Assembly: GCF_002234375.1 (NCBI RefSeq)
Contig: NZ_NMQV01000013.1
Coordinates: 124,001 to 188,000 of the forward strand
DNA: 64,000 nucleotides
Direction of reading: 5' to 3'
From: Pseudomonas fluvialis
GTDB taxonomy: Bacteria; Pseudomonadota; Gammaproteobacteria; Pseudomonadales; Pseudomonadaceae
Shown here piece after piece: positions 1 through 7,552 of this stretch (within the stretch, counting starts at the first letter, position 1; each line of letters begins with the position of its first letter). A model generated the notes under the pieces. The model did not search any database and had not been told where the DNA came from. It saw only the letters and a program-made list of their open reading frames with translations. A program made the translations under genes and the position numbers.

Positions 1-1700
1 CGGTAGGGGAACACATCGATCACCTTGCCGGCGCGAATGGCCTCCTGCAGACCCTGCCAGTATTCCGGGGTAAACAGGTCGCCATGCAGCTGATTGAACA
101 GCCGGCGCTGGCGTATATCGGCAAACAGGAAGGTCGGAAATTCCTCGGGGAACACATCGTTGGGCCCCACCGAGTACCAGGGTTCGCTGGACATCTCGTC
201 CTCCGGGTAACGGGCTGGCGGAATGCGCCGGAAGTTCACCTCGGTGAGGTAGCAGATCTCGTCGTAGTCGTAGAACACCACGCGGCCATGGCGAGTCACG
301 CCGAAGTTCTTCAGCAGCATGTCGCCCGGGAAGATATTCGCGGCAGCCAGTTGCTTGATGGCCAGCCCGTACTCTTCCAGTGCCGCCCGTACCTGCGCTT
401 CGTTGGCCTGCTCCAGATAGAGGTTAAGCGGCGTCATGCGTCGCTCCGTCCAGCAGTGACGCACCAACACCACATCACCCTCGACCTGCACCGTGGAAGG
501 CGCCACTTCGAGCAATTCGGCCAGGCATTCGGGTTCGAACTTGGAAAGCGGGAAGCGGAAGTCGGCAAACTCCTGGGTATCGGCCATGCGTCCGACACGG
601 TCAACGCTCTTCACCATGCGGTACTTCTCGATCACCGTAGCGCGGTCGACGTTCTTCGACGGCGAGAAACGATCCTTGATGATCTTGAACACCGTATTGA
701 AGCCCGGCAGGGTAAACACGCTCATGACCATGCCGCGCACCCCGGGCGCCATGATGAAGCGGTCATCGGTGCTGGCCAGATGGCGGATCAGCGCGCGATA
801 GAACTCCGACTTGCCGTGTTTGTAGAAGCCGATAGAGGTATACAGCTCGGCAATGTGCTTGCCGGGCATGATCTGCCGCAGGAAGCCGATGAACTCGGCC
901 GGGTAACCAACCCGCACCATGAAATAGGAGCGTGTGAAGGAGAAGATGATCGACACCTCCGCCTCGTCGGTGATCAGCGCATCGATGACGATGCCCTGCC
1001 CTTCGTGGTGCAGGAAGGGAATCACCAGCGGCCATTGCTCGTCGCGGGTGAACAGGCGACCTACCACATAGGCCCCCTTGTTGCGGTACAGCCGCGAGCT
1101 GTACAGCTCGATGGTCAGCTCAGGATCCTTGCACACCCAGTCTGGCAAGTTGTCCTGCAACTGCCGGGTCAGTCGCTCAAGATCCGCCGGCAGATCCACA
1201 TAGGCCACTTCAAACTTGTACTCCTCGAAGATCTGCGCCAGACAGCTCTTCAAATTACCCTGCGGGTGGTAAGTACGTACCTGTGGTGGCCGCTCGTTGA
1301 CCCGCAGTGCCGGGCGGGTGGTATGGATGAACATACAGCCGTCACTGATCTGGTCATGGCTGAACAGGCTGCAAAAGATCGAGTTGTACCAGGTCTCGGC
1401 CAGCTCATCATCGAAACGACTGTCGATCTGCGTGATGTAGGCGCTCTTGACCAGCGGCCAGTGCTGAACATCCAGTAACTGCTCGCCGGTAAAGGCCTGG
1501 CGCAGTGTCTGGATGGTCTGTTCGACCTTTTCCTCATAGAGGTTGATGCGGGCCGCCGACGCCTGCTGGATTTCCTGCCATTGCGCTTGCTGGAAGCGCG
1601 TGCGTCCGCCATTGGTGATCTGGCGGAACTGCTCACGATAGTCGTCGAAACCCTCGAGAATCTGTCGGGCGATTTCGCCCGCCGGCCACTGCTGCCCCAT
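1..1700 (-). CDS. aceK: Isocitrate dehydrogenase kinase/phosphatase AceK (C-terminus cut by window edge)
   Basis: AceK phosphorylates and dephosphorylates isocitrate dehydrogenase and so sets the split between the TCA cycle and the glyoxylate shunt; it is cytoplasmic. Translation of the complement from an ATG at 1700 runs open to the window edge for 566 codons, close to the usual length of roughly 570 residues, so only a few C-terminal residues are missing. The N-terminus starts [15 protein letters not shown]. The AceK nucleotide-binding signature [20 protein letters not shown] lies near residue 315, and the kinase-like [12 protein letters not shown] and [15 protein letters not shown] segments follow. 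The next gene upstream (the Sel1-repeat protein) reads the same way 93 bases off, but nothing suggests a shared function. Recognition is firm; the exact C-terminus cannot be seen. Confidence 0.95.
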   Translation of the reverse strand, partial: MGQQWPAGEIARQILEGFDDYREQFRQITNGGRTRFQQAQWQEIQQASAARINLYEEKVEQTIQTLRQAFTGEQLLDVQHWPLVKSAYITQIDSRFDDELAETWYNSIFCSLFSHDQISDGCMFIHTTRPALRVNERPPQVRTYHPQGNLKSCLAQIFEEYKFEVAYVDLPADLERLTRQLQDNLPDWVCKDPELTIELYSSRLYRNKGAYVVGRLFTRDEQWPLVIPFLHHEGQGIVIDALITDEAEVSIIFSFTRSYFMVRVGYPAEFIGFLRQIMPGKHIAELYTSIGFYKHGKSEFYRALIRHLASTDDRFIMAPGVRGMVMSVFTLPGFNTVFKIIKDRFSPSKNVDRATVIEKYRMVKSVDRVGRMADTQEFADFRFPLSKFEPECLAELLEVAPSTVQVEGDVVLVRHCWTERRMTPLNLYLEQANEAQVRAALEEYGLAIKQLAAANIFPGDMLLKNFGVTRHGRVVFYDYDEICYLTEVNFRRIPPARYPEDEMSSEPWYSVGPNDVFPEEFPTFLFADIRQRRLFNQLHGDLFTPEYWQGLQEAIRAGKVIDVFPY

Positions 1701-1793
1701 GGAAAGCCCCTGCACTGCGTTGTTCGAAGGCATCAGAGTAGGGGCTGCGAGGGGCTGACCGCAACTGGCCGAAAGACTCAGGAACGGCCCGCC

Positions 1794-2369
1794 TCACTCA
1801 CCACAGGGCGGCTCGCCGGCCAACGGCGGCACCGCCAGCAACACATCACGACTACGCGCCTCCCCGGCATCACGCTGCTCGGCACTCAACTGCTCGCCCA
1901 GCTTGTCGCGTAGGGCCAGTACCTCCGCGTCACCGGCACTGGCCGCCAGGTTGAGCCAGGCATAGGCCTGCACACGATCCCTGGGCAAGCCATACCCTAC
2001 CACCTGTAGCGCACCGAGCCGGGCCTGTGCAGCGCTACTACCCTGGCGCGCGGCATGCAACCAGCATTGCGCCGCACGCCGGTATTGCTGGCTGTCGTAG
2101 TAACGCTGCGCCAGGCTCACGGCAGCCGGACGCGAGCCCTGGCGAACCGCGGCACGCAACCAGCGTTCACCGCGCTGACCGGGCAACAGCTCGCCAAGCC
2201 GCCATTGCGCGTCCATCAGCCCGGCGTTGGCAGCCTGCTCCAGCAGGTAGAGCGCCTGCTCGCCGTCACCCTGTTGCAGGGCACGCAGGCCGGCCAGGTA
2301 GTCATCGGTGCCGTCGGCCTGCGCCGTACCCGCCAGCATCAGGCCGGCAGCCAGGCACAGCCATTTCAC
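1794..2369 (-). CDS. Exported Sel1/TPR-like repeat protein
   Basis: A 191-residue protein with a signal peptide (about residues 1-18, cleavage near AQA-DG) followed by helical Sel1-like repeats. Recognisable units are [42 protein letters not shown] and [13 protein letters not shown], between about residues 40 and 150. Such repeats usually scaffold protein-protein contacts in the periplasm, so no enzymatic role is proposed. The start is a GTG at 2369 whose last bases overlap the cysK stop (GTGA), implying translational coupling to cysK. The C-terminus is short and Pro/Glu-rich. The partner is unknown; a link to cysteine synthesis is suggested only by the overlap. Confidence 0.8.
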   Translation of the reverse strand: MKWLCLAAGLMLAGTAQADGTDDYLAGLRALQQGDGEQALYLLEQAANAGLMDAQWRLGELLPGQRGERWLRAAVRQGSRPAAVSLAQRYYDSQQYRRAAQCWLHAARQGSSAAQARLGALQVVGYGLPRDRVQAYAWLNLAASAGDAEVLALRDKLGEQLSAEQRDAGEARSRDVLLAVPPLAGEPPCGE

Positions 2370-3340
2370 TGCTGCAGCTCCTGCTCGGTGAACAGCCCGT
2401 CAAACAGCATCGACGACAGGTAACGCTCACCGGAATCCGGCAGGATCACCACCAGGGTCTTACCCTGCATGGCCGGCTCCGCCGCCAGGCGTACCGCCGC
2501 GGCCATGGCCGCCCCGCAGGAAATACCGCAGAGAATGCCTTCCTCACGCATCAGGCGCAGGGCCATGGCCTTGGCCTCGTCATCGCTGACCCGCTCGACC
2601 CGGTCGATCAGCGTCAGATCGAGGTTCTTCGGCACAAAACCAGCACCGATACCCTGGATCTTGTGCGGTGCCGGCTTGAGTTCCTGGCCGGCCAGCGCCT
2701 GGGTGATCACCGGCGAGCTTTCCGGCTCCACGGCCACGGTGAGAATGGCCTTGCCACGGGTGTGTTTGATGTAACGGGAAATGCCGGTCAGCGTACCGCC
2801 GGTGCCCACGCCGGAGACCAGTACATCGATAGCCCCGTCGGTGTCATTCCAGATCTCCGGCCCGGTGGTCCGCTCGTGGATGGTCGGGTTCGCCGGGTTC
2901 TCGAACTGCTGCAGCAACAGATACTGCTGCGGGTTGCTGGCAGCGATTTCCGCGGCTTTCTCGATAGCCCCCTTCATGCCCTTGGCCGGCTCGGTGAGCA
3001 CCAGTTCGGCACCCAGTGCCTTGAGTACCTTGCGCCGTTCCAGGCTCATCGAGGCCGGCATGGTCAGCATCAGCTTGTAGCCCCGTGCGGCGGCCACGAA
3101 GGCCAGGCCGATACCGGTATTGCCGGAAGTCGGCTCCACCAGGGTCATACCAGGCTTGAGCAGGCCTCGTTCTTCGGCATCCCAGATCATGCTGGCGCCA
3201 ATCCGGCATTTCACCGAATAAGCCGGGTTACGTCCTTCGATCTTGGCCAGCAAGGTGACACCCGACGGGCCAAGGCGGTTGATACGAACCAACGGGGTAT
3301 TACCGATAGCCTGGGCGTTGTCGGCATAGATACGGCTCAT
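2366..3340 (-). CDS. cysK: Cysteine synthase A (O-acetylserine sulfhydrylase)
   Basis: A PLP enzyme that makes cysteine from O-acetylserine and sulfide in the cytoplasm. The 324-residue protein begins [18 protein letters not shown]. Lys44 in SVKCRIG is the expected PLP Schiff-base lysine, [11 protein letters not shown] is the substrate loop, and [10 protein letters not shown] is the phosphate-binding loop. The C-terminal motif [10 protein letters not shown] is typical of CysK. The start at 3340 is set by a strong AAGGAG six bases upstream; an in-frame ATG eight codons earlier lacks such a site. The Pseudomonas CysK family has this length. CysM is the alternative name to consider, but the overall sequence reads as CysK. 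A Sel1-repeat gene overlaps its stop. Confidence 0.93.
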   Translation of the reverse strand: MSRIYADNAQAIGNTPLVRINRLGPSGVTLLAKIEGRNPAYSVKCRIGASMIWDAEERGLLKPGMTLVEPTSGNTGIGLAFVAAARGYKLMLTMPASMSLERRKVLKALGAELVLTEPAKGMKGAIEKAAEIAASNPQQYLLLQQFENPANPTIHERTTGPEIWNDTDGAIDVLVSGVGTGGTLTGISRYIKHTRGKAILTVAVEPESSPVITQALAGQELKPAPHKIQGIGAGFVPKNLDLTLIDRVERVSDDEAKAMALRLMREEGILCGISCGAAMAAAVRLAAEPAMQGKTLVVILPDSGERYLSSMLFDGLFTEQELQQ

Positions 3341-3430
3341 GCGATGCTCCTTGGGGCGATGCAAAAACCCAAGACTAAGTGCAGCCGCCGGCAGCGTCCA
3401 GTCGGCGCACAGCTATGGACGGGTTCGCCC

Positions 3431-3484
3431 ATAGCCTGACTGAATATCGCCACTGCGTTCACAGCCTAGCCGGCCTCAGGCTAT
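3431..3484. repeat. 9-bp inverted repeat in the cysK/moxR divergent region
   Basis: ATAGCCTGA at 3431-3439 is matched by its exact reverse complement TCAGGCTAT at 3476-3484. The right arm overlaps the proposed moxR -10. It could be an operator or a hairpin; nothing further can be said from one copy. Confidence 0.5.
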
Positions 3485-3487
3485 AGT
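3458..3487 (+). promoter_or_regulatory. Candidate sigma-70 promoter of the moxR gene
   Basis: TTCACA at 3458-3463 and TATAGT at 3482-3487 are separated by 18 bases and sit about 55 bases upstream of the moxR start. The -10 overlaps the right arm of an inverted repeat. This is a pattern match only. Confidence 0.4.
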
Positions 3488-3541
3488 TCGCGCTTTGCGC
3501 CAGTGGGCGCCGCCCCTGCATCACGTTGCGAGGAATCCCTG

Positions 3542-4387
3542 ATGAAGTTCGAAGGCACCCAGTCCTACGTCGCCACCGACGACCTGAAGTTGGCAGTGAA
3601 CGCCGCCATCACCCTGCAGCGCCCGCTGCTGGTCAAGGGCGAGCCGGGCACCGGCAAGACCATGCTGGCCGAGCAACTGGCCGACGCCTTCGGTGCTCGT
3701 CTGATCACCTGGCACATCAAATCCACCACCAAGGCGCATCAGGGTCTGTACGAGTACGATGCGGTCAGCCGCCTGCGTGACTCGCAACTGAACTCCGACA
3801 AGGTCCATGACGTTCGCAACTACATCAAGAAGGGCAAGCTGTGGGAGGCCTTCGAAGCCGATGAGCGGGTCATCCTGCTGATCGACGAAATCGACAAGGC
3901 CGACATCGAGTTCCCCAACGACCTGTTGCAGGAACTCGACAAGATGGAGTTCTACGTTTACGAGACCAACGAGACGATCAAGGCCAAGCAGCGCCCGATC
4001 ATCATCATCACCTCGAACAACGAGAAGGAACTGCCGGACGCCTTCCTGCGCCGCTGCTTCTTCCACTACATCGCCTTCCCGGACCGCGACACCCTGAAGA
4101 AAATCGTCGACGTGCATTACCCGGGCATCAGCAACGAACTGGTGGCCGAGGCGCTCGACGTATTCTTCGACGTGCGCAAGGTGCCGGGCCTGAAGAAGAA
4201 GCCCTCGACCAGCGAGCTGGTCGACTGGCTGAAGCTGCTGATGGCCGACAACATCGGCGAGGCCGTGCTGCGCGAGCGTGATCCGACCAAGGCCATCCCG
4301 CCGCTGGCCGGTGCTCTGGTGAAGAACGAGCAGGATGTGATGCTGCTTGAGCGCCTGGCCTTCATGGCCCGCCGCGCTTCCCGATAA
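3542..4387 (+). CDS. MoxR-family AAA+ ATPase
   Basis: A 281-residue cytoplasmic AAA+ ATPase of the MoxR type, a family whose members act as chaperones that help VWA-domain partners mature or insert metal or cofactor. Walker A is GEPGTGKT at residues 33-40. Walker B with acidic residues is LLIDEID (Asp115, Glu116). A sensor-1-like IIITSNNEKELPDAF and an arginine-finger-type LRRCFF follow. The start at 3542 is chosen because GAGGA lies at proper distance and because the family begins with MKFEGTQ-like residues. The VWA-domain gene directly downstream, on the same strand and separated only by a hairpin element, is the expected partner. The client of the pair is not visible here. Confidence 0.9.
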   Translation: MKFEGTQSYVATDDLKLAVNAAITLQRPLLVKGEPGTGKTMLAEQLADAFGARLITWHIKSTTKAHQGLYEYDAVSRLRDSQLNSDKVHDVRNYIKKGKLWEAFEADERVILLIDEIDKADIEFPNDLLQELDKMEFYVYETNETIKAKQRPIIIITSNNEKELPDAFLRRCFFHYIAFPDRDTLKKIVDVHYPGISNELVAEALDVFFDVRKVPGLKKKPSTSELVDWLKLLMADNIGEAVLRERDPTKAIPPLAGALVKNEQDVMLLERLAFMARRASR

Positions 4388-4407
4388 ATCGGGCTGGCTG
4401 CGCGTCG

Positions 4408-4490
4408 GCCAGGCGGTGTTGAGGAGCGGTTCGAAATGCTCACTTACAGGCGTAAGCTGCGCTTTCTCACCCCTCCTCGCCTTGCCTGGC
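4408..4490. repeat. 83-base concentric imperfect palindrome between moxR and the VWA gene
   Basis: Outer arms GCCAGGC (4408-4414) and GCCTGGC (4484-4490) and inner arms CTTAC (4443-4447) and GTAAG (4452-4456) share one centre near 4449. In between, GAGGAG on the left faces CTCCTC on the right. The whole element can fold into one long interrupted stem with a short apical loop. It resembles the structured intergenic elements scattered in Pseudomonas genomes, but this window holds only one clear copy. Confidence 0.6.
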
Positions 4491-4575
4491 TCTAGCTCGC
4501 TCAGCCCTCGCACCGTGCAGTCCAGGCCAGCCTTCTGGCCCTGTGGCAATCAATGACTCTCTCGGGGGCACGTCC

Positions 4576-5754
4576 ATGCTGCTCAACCTGTTCAATGAAA
4601 TGCGCGCGGCCAAGGTGCCGGTGTCGGTCCGCGAACTGCTCGACCTGCACGATGCGCTCAAGCACCATGTGGTGTTTGCCGACATGGACGAATTCTATTT
4701 CCTGGCCCGTGCCATCCTGGTCAAGGACGAACGCCATTTCGACAAGTTCGACCGCGCCTTTGCCGCCTATTTCAAGGGCCTGGAGAACCTCGACCAGCAT
4801 ATCGAGGCGCTGATCCCCGAAGAATGGCTGCGCAAGGAATTCGAACGCTCGCTGAGCGAGGAAGAGCGCGCCAGGATCGAGTCACTGGGCGGCCTGGACA
4901 AGCTGATCGAAGAATTCAAAAAACGCCTGGAAGAGCAGAAGGAAAAACACGCCGGCGGCAACAAGTGGATCGGTACCGGCGGCACCAGCCCGTTCGGCTC
5001 GGGCGGTTTCAATCCCGAGGGAATTCGCGTGGGCGATGCCGGCAAGCGCCAAGGCAAGGCAGTCAAGGTCTGGGACCAGCGCGAGTACAAGAACCTAGAT
5101 GATCAGGTCGAACTGGGCACACGCAACATCAAGGTTGCCCTGCGCCGCCTGCGCAAGTTTGCCCGCGAAGGGGCCGCCGATGAGTTCGATCTCGGTGGCA
5201 CTATCGACCACACGGCCAAGGACGGTGGCCTGCTGAACATCCAGATGCGCCCGGAACGACGCAATACCGTCAAGCTGCTCCTGCTCTTCGATATCGGCGG
5301 CTCGATGGATGCCCACGTCAAGGTGTGTGAAGAGCTGTTCTCGGCCTGCAAGACCGAGTTCAAGCACATGGAGTACTTCTACTTCCACAACTGCGTGTAT
5401 GAGTCGGTGTGGAAGAACAACCTGCGCCGTACCTCCGAGCGCTACTCCACCTTCGACCTGTTGCACAAGTATGGCGCCGACTACAAGGTGGTATTTGTCG
5501 GCGACGCCGCCATGGCGCCCTACGAGATCACCCAGCCTGGCGGCAGTGTCGAGCACTGGAACGACGAGGCCGGCTACGTATGGATCCGTCGTTTCATGGA
5601 GAAGTACAAGAAGCTTATCTGGATCAATCCCTACCCCAAGCACAGCTGGGACTACACGGCGTCCACCGGCCTGATCCGTGAGCTGATCAACGACCAGATG
5701 TACCCGCTGACCCTGCAGGGCCTGGAAGACGGCATGAAGTTCCTCTCCAAGTAA
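4576..5754 (+). CDS. VWA-domain protein, MoxR partner (CoxE-like)
   Basis: A 392-residue cytoplasmic protein with no signal peptide, starting MLLNLFNEMRAAKVPVSVREL. Residues about 100-150 form a charged linker (EEQKEKHAGG, then a Gly/Ser-rich stretch). The C-terminal half is a von Willebrand A domain whose metal site reads DIGGSM from Asp239, a variant of the usual DxSxS in which the first serine is glycine. It is encoded right after a MoxR ATPase, and MoxR/VWA pairs are known to work together in assembly or metal insertion. An upstream ATG at 4543 is possible, but the family N-terminus and a GGGGGC element favour 4576. The substrate is unknown. Confidence 0.85.
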   Translation: MLLNLFNEMRAAKVPVSVRELLDLHDALKHHVVFADMDEFYFLARAILVKDERHFDKFDRAFAAYFKGLENLDQHIEALIPEEWLRKEFERSLSEEERARIESLGGLDKLIEEFKKRLEEQKEKHAGGNKWIGTGGTSPFGSGGFNPEGIRVGDAGKRQGKAVKVWDQREYKNLDDQVELGTRNIKVALRRLRKFAREGAADEFDLGGTIDHTAKDGGLLNIQMRPERRNTVKLLLLFDIGGSMDAHVKVCEELFSACKTEFKHMEYFYFHNCVYESVWKNNLRRTSERYSTFDLLHKYGADYKVVFVGDAAMAPYEITQPGGSVEHWNDEAGYVWIRRFMEKYKKLIWINPYPKHSWDYTASTGLIRELINDQMYPLTLQGLEDGMKFLSK

Positions 5755-5788
5755 CCACTCGCCCAGCCGCCGGCCTGGCGGCAACAGC

Positions 5789-6562
5789 TTACAGCTGTCC
5801 TGTCGCCAGGCACTCGCCGCGCTGCCAGAGCCGCCACTCGCCCGGCTGGTAACACTGCCAGCGCTCATTGCTGGTCAGCGCTTCGGTGGCAATCACCGTC
5901 ACCACGTCATCGGGCGTGGTTTCGCTGCCAAAATCCACGCTGACATCCACATCGCGGAGACAGGCCGGGCCAAACGGAGCACGCCGGGTAATCCAGGCCA
6001 GCTTGCTGGTGCAGCAGGTAAACAGCCAGTCACCGTCGCTGAGCAGGCAGTTGAACACGCCATGCCGGCGATAGTGGCTGGCCGCCTCGACCAGCACAGG
6101 CAACAGCCGCCCCCAGGCAACCGGCTCGGCGAAAGCAGCACGCACACGGTTGAGCAAGTCGCAGAAGGCCGCTTCGCTGTCGGTATCGCCCACCGGCCGG
6201 TAGAAGCTGCCGAGCGGCGTAAAGTCGGACAACTGGCCGTTATGCGCGAAGCACCAGTTGCGCCCCCAGAGCTCACGACTGAAGGGATGGGTGTTGGCCA
6301 GGCACACCGTACCGACATTGGCCTGGCGCACATGGCCGATCACCACTTCGCTCTTGATCGGATAACGGGTCAGCAGACGCGCCACTTCCGAGTCGATACT
6401 GGCCTGCGGGTCCTGAAACAGGCGCAAGCCCCGTCCTTCGTAGAAACCCACGCCCCAACCATCGCGGTGCGGACCACTGCCCCCGCCGCGCTGCATCAGT
6501 CCGGTGAAGCTGAAGACGATATCGGTTGGCACGTTGGCACTCATGCCCAGCAGTTCGCACAT
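5789..6562 (-). CDS. YafJ-type class II glutamine amidotransferase
   Basis: A 257-residue protein beginning MCELLGMSANVP, with Cys2 positioned as the N-terminal nucleophile of an Ntn-type glutaminase after Met removal. The segments HRDGWGVGFYEGRGL, VIGHVRQANVGTVCLANTHPF and FAHNGQLSDF match the glutaminase fold (glutamine and ammonia-channel residues). It lacks a synthase domain, so the acceptor of the ammonia is unknown. It follows the HIT-protein gene with only four bases between, and its Shine-Dalgarno lies inside that gene's end. The pair, plus the small membrane protein further upstream, probably forms one operon. Confidence 0.85.
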   Translation of the reverse strand: MCELLGMSANVPTDIVFSFTGLMQRGGGSGPHRDGWGVGFYEGRGLRLFQDPQASIDSEVARLLTRYPIKSEVVIGHVRQANVGTVCLANTHPFSRELWGRNWCFAHNGQLSDFTPLGSFYRPVGDTDSEAAFCDLLNRVRAAFAEPVAWGRLLPVLVEAASHYRRHGVFNCLLSDGDWLFTCCTSKLAWITRRAPFGPACLRDVDVSVDFGSETTPDDVVTVIATEALTSNERWQCYQPGEWRLWQRGECLATGQL

Positions 6563-6566
6563 CGGC

Positions 6567-7013
6567 TCAACCCTCTTCAGCCAGCGCCTGGCGCAAGCAC
6601 TGCGTTTGCTCACGCAAGCGGCGCTGCAGACGCGCCCGCCCAAACGGCAGGAAACGCGTGAGAATGCGCCAGCACAGTGCGGGCAGGTCGCCGCGCCGGC
6701 GGGGAATCAGGTGCAGGTGCAGGTGCGCAATGTGCTGATTGGCCAGCGGACCATCATTGAGCAGCAGGTTGACCCCGGCGATACATGGATCGGCCCGCCG
6801 CAACGCCCGTCCCAGGCGCTCGGCCAACGCCAAAAGGCTGTCCCGCGCGGGCGCCTGCAGGTCACTGAGAAACGGCGCATGTTGGCGACTGACGATCAGT
6901 ACATGCCAGGGACGCAAGGGATAAATATCCAACAGCACCACATGCTGCGCATCGCTATACACGATATCTGCCGGCAGGCGCCCTTCCAGTAGCGCACAGA
7001 ACACGCAATCCAT
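6567..7013 (-). CDS. HIT-family nucleotide hydrolase/transferase
   Basis: A 148-residue cytoplasmic protein of the histidine-triad superfamily. The triad reads HIAHLHLHLIP with His94, His97, His99 and His101, and an N-terminal CVFC pair (Cys3, Cys6) matches the zinc-binding form. NLLLNDGPLANQ is the conserved strand before the triad. HIT proteins hydrolyse or transfer nucleoside phosphates such as AMP conjugates; the specific substrate is not predictable. It starts two bases after the stop of the upstream membrane-protein gene, with GAGG as ribosome site inside that gene, and ends four bases before the amidotransferase. The C-terminal 30 residues are unusually Arg/Gln-rich. Confidence 0.88.
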   Translation of the reverse strand: MDCVFCALLEGRLPADIVYSDAQHVVLLDIYPLRPWHVLIVSRQHAPFLSDLQAPARDSLLALAERLGRALRRADPCIAGVNLLLNDGPLANQHIAHLHLHLIPRRRGDLPALCWRILTRFLPFGRARLQRRLREQTQCLRQALAEEG

Positions 7014-7015
7014 GC

Positions 7016-7462
7016 CTAGATCCTCGGTTCACGGCGCTCGAAACGCGCCTGGTCATCCTCTTCGGCAAGCAGTTCGCGCAAGGTTCGCGGGTCTTCAGCG
7101 CGCGCAGCGGCCTGCGTGCGACGACGCTGCACACTGCGCTCAATCGGCCAGCGCAACAGGGCAAACACCAGGTAGGCAGCCAGCGCCAGCAGCGTGTAGA
7201 CACTCAGATCAGCCGCGGCGCGCCAGGCGTTGTTGCCGGTCTTGAGTAGCAGATCCATGGCGGTAATGGCGATAGAAGGGGCTAACAGCCCGCGTTCGGC
7301 ATCCACCACCGTGGGACTGGCCAGCAGTACCATGACCAGCACCCGCAATGGCTCACGCAGCCAACGCCACATCCAGCCGGTCAGCTTCAGCCATACCAGC
7401 AGGCAACCCAGCGCCGCCAGCGCATAGGCAGCCCAGGCAAGCAGATAGTCTTGTTCGGTCAT
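7016..7462 (-). CDS. Small conserved membrane protein of unknown function
   Basis: A 148-residue protein starting MTEQDYLLAW with three hydrophobic helices (roughly residues 8-28, 40-55 and 85-105). A hydrophilic, charged C-terminal tail (RRRTQAAARAEDPRTLRELLAEEDD) is presumably cytoplasmic. I do not recognise a functional family. It is divergent from the oligopeptidase gene and sits two bases before the HIT gene, so it leads a three-gene operon with HIT and the amidotransferase. A start 11 codons earlier is possible but weaker. Confidence 0.7.
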   Translation of the reverse strand: MTEQDYLLAWAAYALAALGCLLVWLKLTGWMWRWLREPLRVLVMVLLASPTVVDAERGLLAPSIAITAMDLLLKTGNNAWRAAADLSVYTLLALAAYLVFALLRWPIERSVQRRRTQAAARAEDPRTLRELLAEEDDQARFERREPRI

Positions 7463-7552
7463 GGTGCAATCGTGGTCTGGCGGCTGGAGGGGCACGTATC
7501 ATAACGGCTTTTCCGCCAGGCGGCTCGCCCGCCATGATGCCCGAGGTTACCC

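Noticed and set aside
84-1478. A 464-codon plus-strand open frame over aceK
   Set aside because: It is the complement-frame shadow of aceK; the minus-strand translation gives a recognisable AceK, while the plus frame has no family features.
2027-3439. Long plus-strand frame over cysK and the Sel1 gene
   Set aside because: Antisense shadow in high-GC sequence with His/Arg/Gly-biased composition and no motifs.
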